The translations under genes and the position numbers were made by a program. From Trebonia kvetii (GTDB taxonomy: Bacteria > Actinomycetota > Actinomycetes > Streptosporangiales > Streptosporangiaceae), in the NCBI RefSeq assembly GCF_007827045.1, contig NZ_RPFW01000006.1:248001-312000 (forward strand): 64,000 nt of DNA, written 5' to 3'. The notes below the pieces were generated by a model. It searched no databases, was not told where the DNA came from, and was given only the letters and a program-made list of their open reading frames with translations. The stretch's first letter is position 1. Every line of letters begins with the position of its first letter. Shown in pieces: positions 60,533-64,000 of this stretch.

Positions 60533-61498
60533 TCAAGACGCCGCCGCCTGCAGTCGCGGGAACAGCGCTGCGGCGGCCGAGCCGGGCACTGCTTCGAGGC
60601 GGACGTTCTTGAGGGCGGGCGCGTCGCGGAGCGCGGCAGCCAGCTGGGCGACCGCTGGGGCGGGGGTGAACGGGAAATCGCTGCCGTACAGCAGCCGGTC
60701 TGGCCCGGCGACCTCGAGCAAAGCGCCGAGCGCCACCGGGAGCGCCGCGCCGGCCAGGTCGTAGTACAGCCCGGCGAGGACAGCTGGCATGTCCACGGGT
60801 GTTCCGGCCTGCATCATCGACATCCCGGCGACCCGGTGCGCCACGATGGGCAGTACCGCGCCGGCGTGCGGCACGATCCAGCGGATCTGCGGATGGCGGG
60901 TCAAGGTCCCGCGCAGCGCGAGGTCGACGACGCAGCGGGTGGTGTCGAACAGGAACTCGATCATCGGGGCTGGTCGGCCCAGCGCCGTGTGCTCCGCGCC
61001 CGGCGGGGACGTCGGGTGCAGCGTCACCACGGCGGCGCGAGCGTCCAGCTCGGCCAGCACTGGGGCGAACGCGGGGTCGCCGAGGTAGCGCCCGTGGTAG
61101 TTCGTCTCCAGCGCGATCGCGTCGGCGCCCAGTTCGTCGCAGGCGCGGGCCAGCTCGGCCAGCGCGCCGTCCACGTCCGGCAGCGGGAGCACAGCCGAGA
61201 GCCCGAACCGGCCCGGCTGGCTGGCGGCGATATCGGCCCCGGCGTCGTTGACGTGGCGGGCCAGGTCCCGAGCAGCCCGGTTTTCCTCCAGCGAGTCGTT
61301 CCCGAAATGCACCCCGGGCGAGGAGACGGACAGCACCGCGGCGCTGATACCCGCGGCCCCCATGACATCCAGGGCCGCCGCGACGCTCCAGCCCGGCAGG
61401 CCGGGCATTCCGTCCGGGTGAGCGTGCCCGGCGGCCCAGCACTCGTTCGCATAGCGTTCGGTGACGTAGTGCGCGTGCGCGTCCAGCCAGCCTGTCAT
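60533..61498 (-). CDS. Amidohydrolase family 2 protein (ACMSD/decarboxylase-like)
   Basis: A 321-residue TIM-barrel metalloenzyme: DAHAHYV (metal HxH, ~7-11), VVTLHPTSPPG (metal His), IVPHAGAVLP and LLYGSDFPFTP (metal Asp). This is the amidohydrolase-2 group, which includes ACMSD, resorcylate decarboxylases and related aromatic (de)carboxylases or hydrolases. Together with the nearby pobA relic, a role in aromatic metabolism is possible. Confidence 0.88.
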   Translation of the reverse strand: MTGWLDAHAHYVTERYANECWAAGHAHPDGMPGLPGWSVAAALDVMGAAGISAAVLSVSSPGVHFGNDSLEENRAARDLARHVNDAGADIAASQPGRFGLSAVLPLPDVDGALAELARACDELGADAIALETNYHGRYLGDPAFAPVLAELDARAAVVTLHPTSPPGAEHTALGRPAPMIEFLFDTTRCVVDLALRGTLTRHPQIRWIVPHAGAVLPIVAHRVAGMSMMQAGTPVDMPAVLAGLYYDLAGAALPVALGALLEVAGPDRLLYGSDFPFTPAPAVAQLAAALRDAPALKNVRLEAVPGSAAAALFPRLQAAAS

Positions 61499-61925
61499 CC
61501 CGGTGTCCCACTCTCATGATCAGCCCATCCTGCGCATCAGGCCGCACCACGAGCCAGCGTCCCTGCCGCACCGGGCCCTCAGCCAGGCCGCCAGCCACTA
61601 CGCGACCTCGCGCGCCTTCGCGTACCCGCACCCCACGCCGTCTTCACTGAGGATTTGCACGGAGACAAGGCCACATGTCGTATCCCTCCAGCAAACCAAG
61701 CAGGTCGAGCGCATCGTCGTTATCGAACGCACCCGGTCCCCAGGTTCCCACCCGGCGACTCTACCGCGACGTCTCGCTCCTGGCCGCCCCTAGCACCGCC
61801 GCTTGGAGCGTCAGGGCACGCGCTGTGTCCGACGATCAGGTGCTAGCGACCTGCACATGATCGTCATACGAAGGTGCGATTTCGTGTCCTATGACGCCCG
61901 AAGTGCGTCCGGTAGTCTGACCGTC
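61499..61925. other. Intergenic stretch, no gene seen
   Basis: About 430 bp between divergent genes. Short frames are open but lack protein-like composition or ribosome sites. A weak -10-like TAGTCT lies at ~61911-61916, shortly before GTG 61926. Confidence 0.4.
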
Positions 61926-62588
61926 GTGACCGCCTGGGACGAGTTGAAGCTAGTCCTCGCCAGGTTGCGCGACCAGCAGCCCGGCGCCCTGACGACCTAC
62001 CCCTCGCCAGAATCGGACGAGGGCAGGACACCGCCCTTCAGGGTCCAGCTGGCTCCCTGGGCCGCTGACACTGCCGAAGAACTCCACCGCCAGTTCGGAG
62101 ACGACGTGGAGCTATCGGTCGGGACTCTTCCCTATCCGCCCGGCCGCCAGGGGCCACGGCGGCATGCCCCCGGCCAGGTCCCGGACCTGCTCGACCCACG
62201 CGAGGTCACGGCTGCGTTGGACGGCCCGGCCGTGGTCAGCTCCGGGCACACCCTGCATCACCATCTGACGGTTCACAACCTGACCGGCAGCGAACTCCAG
62301 ATCGCGACCAACGGCCACGTCACCGCCGTCGTCGTCGACCCGCAGACCGGCGAGGTGGTGGGCGGTTTCTCCGGCTGGCAAACCCAGCCGCTGATCTTTT
62401 TCCGGGCGGCCCCGGGCGGAAGCGCGCGGATCCCCCTGCTGATCGGCACGGCTAGCCGCACGCTCCGGCTCGGCTACACGGTCCCAGCGGGGGAATGGGG
62501 CATCCAGGTGACCCTAAAGCTCGGCTCAGACCCTCGCAGCTCACCTCGTCGGCGCACACCGATCCTGCCTCTCACGATCACCGCCTAA
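61926..62588 (+). CDS. Hypothetical two-part protein with C-terminal beta-sandwich domain
   Basis: A ~220-residue protein. The N-terminal ~75 residues (TAWDELKLVLARLRDQQPGAL, DTAEELHRQFGDDVELSVG) look like a small helical/beta domain. The C-terminal part (VVSSGHTLHHHLTVHNLTGS, TNGHVTAVVVDPQTGEVVGG, GYTVPAGEWGIQVTLKL) resembles the lipoprotein at 57392-57901. The frame opens at 61803; ATG 61857 and GTG 61926 are candidate starts, and none has a ribosome site. No export signal. Confidence 0.6.
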   Translation: MTAWDELKLVLARLRDQQPGALTTYPSPESDEGRTPPFRVQLAPWAADTAEELHRQFGDDVELSVGTLPYPPGRQGPRRHAPGQVPDLLDPREVTAALDGPAVVSSGHTLHHHLTVHNLTGSELQIATNGHVTAVVVDPQTGEVVGGFSGWQTQPLIFFRAAPGGSARIPLLIGTASRTLRLGYTVPAGEWGIQVTLKLGSDPRSSPRRRTPILPLTITA

Positions 62589-62619
62589 CCAGCCCGATCG
62601 CTACCCTTCGCCAACTCGG

Positions 62620-62972
62620 CTTGACACCAATAAGTCTCTGGTGCCCGTTGGACGCCGTGGCGGCGTGAAAATTCCGGGGCACTGCGGGTCTGCTGTGGCT
62701 GGGGTCGCTGGCGCTCTGTGGCTCGCATGGCGGGCTTGCGCGGGTTTTCGGCCTCGCGGGGCGCGTGCGGGATAGAGGATGCGGTGGTGCGGCCGCCCGC
62801 TGACGCCGTTTGCTCTTTGGCGGGCCTGAACCCCGTTAATAAGTCTGAGCGCCGGGAGCTTCCCTGAGGGCCGTGAATTGGTGCTTCGAGCCCGCGGACC
62901 AGATTTCCGCTTGCCCCTTGCTCCTGCGGGCGGCCGCCGCCGTTTACCGCACCCCCATGCTAGGAGACCGCG
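62620..62972 (+). ncRNA. Candidate IS110 left end with bridge-RNA region
   Basis: About 350-380 non-coding bases precede the IS110 transposase gene, far more than a promoter needs. In IS110-group elements this interval encodes a structured bridge RNA that pairs with target and donor DNA. Here AATAAGTCT occurs twice, at 62629-62637 and 62838-62846, and several GC-rich inverted segments are visible. I cannot fold the RNA or fix the element end, so this rests on family knowledge plus the gap. Confidence 0.4.
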
Positions 62973-64000
62973 ATGGAAGAGGCAGAGGACGAGCCGCTGT
63001 TCTGCGAGCGCGCCGCCGGGATCGACATCGGAAAGCAGATGGTCAGCGTCACGATCCGGGTTCCGAGCGACACCCGGCGGGGCGGCCGGCAGCAGGAGAC
63101 CCGCGAGTTCGGCACCACCCGCCGCCAGCTGCTGGAGATGGCGGACTGGCTGCGCTGCTGGGGCGTGGAACGGGCCGGGATGGAGGCAACGTCCGATTAC
63201 TGGAAGCCGGTGTACTTCCTGCTGGAGCAGCAGGGCCTGGACCTCCTGCTCTACCAGGCGTCGCAGGTCAAGGCCCTGCCCGGGCGGCCCAAGACCGACA
63301 AGCTGGACTCGGTCTGGCTGGCGAAGGTCACCGAGCGCGGGTCGCTGGCCGGGTCGTTCGTGCCGCCCGACGACATCCGGCGGCTGCGCGCCCACACCCG
63401 CTACCGGCGGAAGCTGACCCAGGCCCGCACCGCGGAGAAGCAACGGGCCGAGAAGCTGCTGGAGGACGCGCACCTGAAGCTGTCGAGCGTGATCAGCGAC
63501 ATCCACGGCGTCTCGGGCCGCGCCATGCTGGAGGCAGTCATCGCCGGAGAGCGGAACCCCAGGGCCCTGGCGGCCCTGGCCCGGGGCGTGATGCGCCGCA
63601 AGCTCGCCCTGCTGGAAGAGGCCCTGGACTGCTCGTTCTTCACCCCCGAGCACGCCTTCGTCCTGCGGATGATGCTGGACAACATCGACCATTACACCGC
63701 CCAGATCGCCGTGCTCGACGAGCGGATCGCGATCTTGTGCCAGCCGTACCAGCGGCAGATCGACCAGCTTGACGCCATCCCCGGCTTCGGCGTGACGACC
63801 GCCCAGGACCTGATCGCCGAGATCGGCGTCGACATGAGCGTCTTCCCGACCGCCGGGCACCTGTGCTCCTGGGCCCGCGTCGCCCCCCGCGCCAAGGAAT
63901 CCGGCGGCAAGCGCAAGGGCCAGAGCGCGACCGGCCGAGGCAACCCCTATATCGGCGCCGCCCTCGGCGAGGCGTCCTCCAGCGCCGGCCGCACGCAGAC
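62973..64000 (+). CDS. IS110-family transposase (partial at window edge)
   Basis: At least 342 codons of an apparently intact IS110 recombinase. The N-terminal RuvC-like DEDD domain has AGIDIGK (Asp18), GMEATSDYWKPV (Glu71) and PKTDKLDSVWLAKV (Asp109, Asp112). A coiled-coil (~150-260) follows, then the Tnp_20 domain (QLDAIPGFGVTTAQDLIAEI) and the catalytic-serine segment KESGGKRKG (Ser310). Start ATG 62973 with AGGAG seven bases upstream. The 3' end and right boundary are outside the window. Confidence 0.93.
   Translation, partial: MEEAEDEPLFCERAAGIDIGKQMVSVTIRVPSDTRRGGRQQETREFGTTRRQLLEMADWLRCWGVERAGMEATSDYWKPVYFLLEQQGLDLLLYQASQVKALPGRPKTDKLDSVWLAKVTERGSLAGSFVPPDDIRRLRAHTRYRRKLTQARTAEKQRAEKLLEDAHLKLSSVISDIHGVSGRAMLEAVIAGERNPRALAALARGVMRRKLALLEEALDCSFFTPEHAFVLRMMLDNIDHYTAQIAVLDERIAILCQPYQRQIDQLDAIPGFGVTTAQDLIAEIGVDMSVFPTAGHLCSWARVAPRAKESGGKRKGQSATGRGNPYIGAALGEASSSAGRTQ

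Overview
The window is GC-rich with Shine-Dalgarno-led, tightly overlapping genes and carries a signature actinobacterial locus: fhaA-fhaB-pstP-rodA-pbpA-pknA-pknB followed by crgA, with a tRNA-Leu(CAG) beside fhaA. That order is known from Mycobacterium and relatives, usually close to oriC. The organism is therefore an actinomycete (Actinomycetota). The gene set does not resolve a genus.

Region by region. 1-5.2 kb: a partial Pro-rich protein and an FHA-TM-trypsin fusion protease (minus strand), an alpha/beta hydrolase, a triple BON-domain protein and tRNA-Leu. 5.25-14.9 kb: the Ser/Thr kinase and cell-wall growth operon, in which four successive junctions overlap as ATGA or GTGA, ending in a strong hairpin terminator. 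14.9-17.9 kb: crgA, a rhomboid protease, a cyclophilin and small envelope-type proteins. 17.9-30.6 kb: a HerA-like ATPase, a secreted Trp-repeat protein, a divergent sugar-lactone-oxidase-like flavoprotein and PLP aldolase/deaminase with an MFS exporter, then a lipoprotein / FtsH-like protease / HExxH protein operon, and a glutaminyl cyclase.

30.7-42.3 kb is the most interesting part. A divergent regulon has on one side an eight-gene minus-strand operon (iclR, B12-binding corrinoid protein, pterin methyltransferase, RACo/RamA-like [2Fe-2S] corrinoid activase, DUF1638, dimethylglycine/sarcosine-dehydrogenase-like flavoprotein, etfB, etfA) and on the other side an MttB-family (non-pyrrolysine) methyltransferase followed by purU. 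Together they look like a corrinoid-dependent demethylation route for a quaternary amine such as a betaine, moving methyl groups to THF, coupled to oxidative demethylation of the product through ETF, with PurU recycling THF. A palindrome in the 60-85 bp divergent promoter region is a good candidate IclR operator. The substrate is not readable from sequence.

42.3-50.6 kb: an ABC-2 exporter pair, a Tat-exported purple acid phosphatase, an MFS exporter, and a two-gene aminoglycoside-phosphotransferase-like kinase / acyl-CoA dehydrogenase operon (the split form of ACAD10/11). 47.7-64 kb shows decay and mobility: an aldo/keto reductase with a large internal deletion, three genes broken by apparent single-base losses (NAD(P)H-binding oxidoreductase, p-hydroxybenzoate hydroxylase, nucleoside/guanine deaminase), a tRNA-Ala 3' half with terminator that resembles an integration scar, an IS110 remnant, IS30-type remnant ends flanking a lipoprotein gene, and at the right edge an apparently intact IS110 transposase (cut by the window) preceded by about 380 bp of non-coding DNA where a bridge RNA would be expected.
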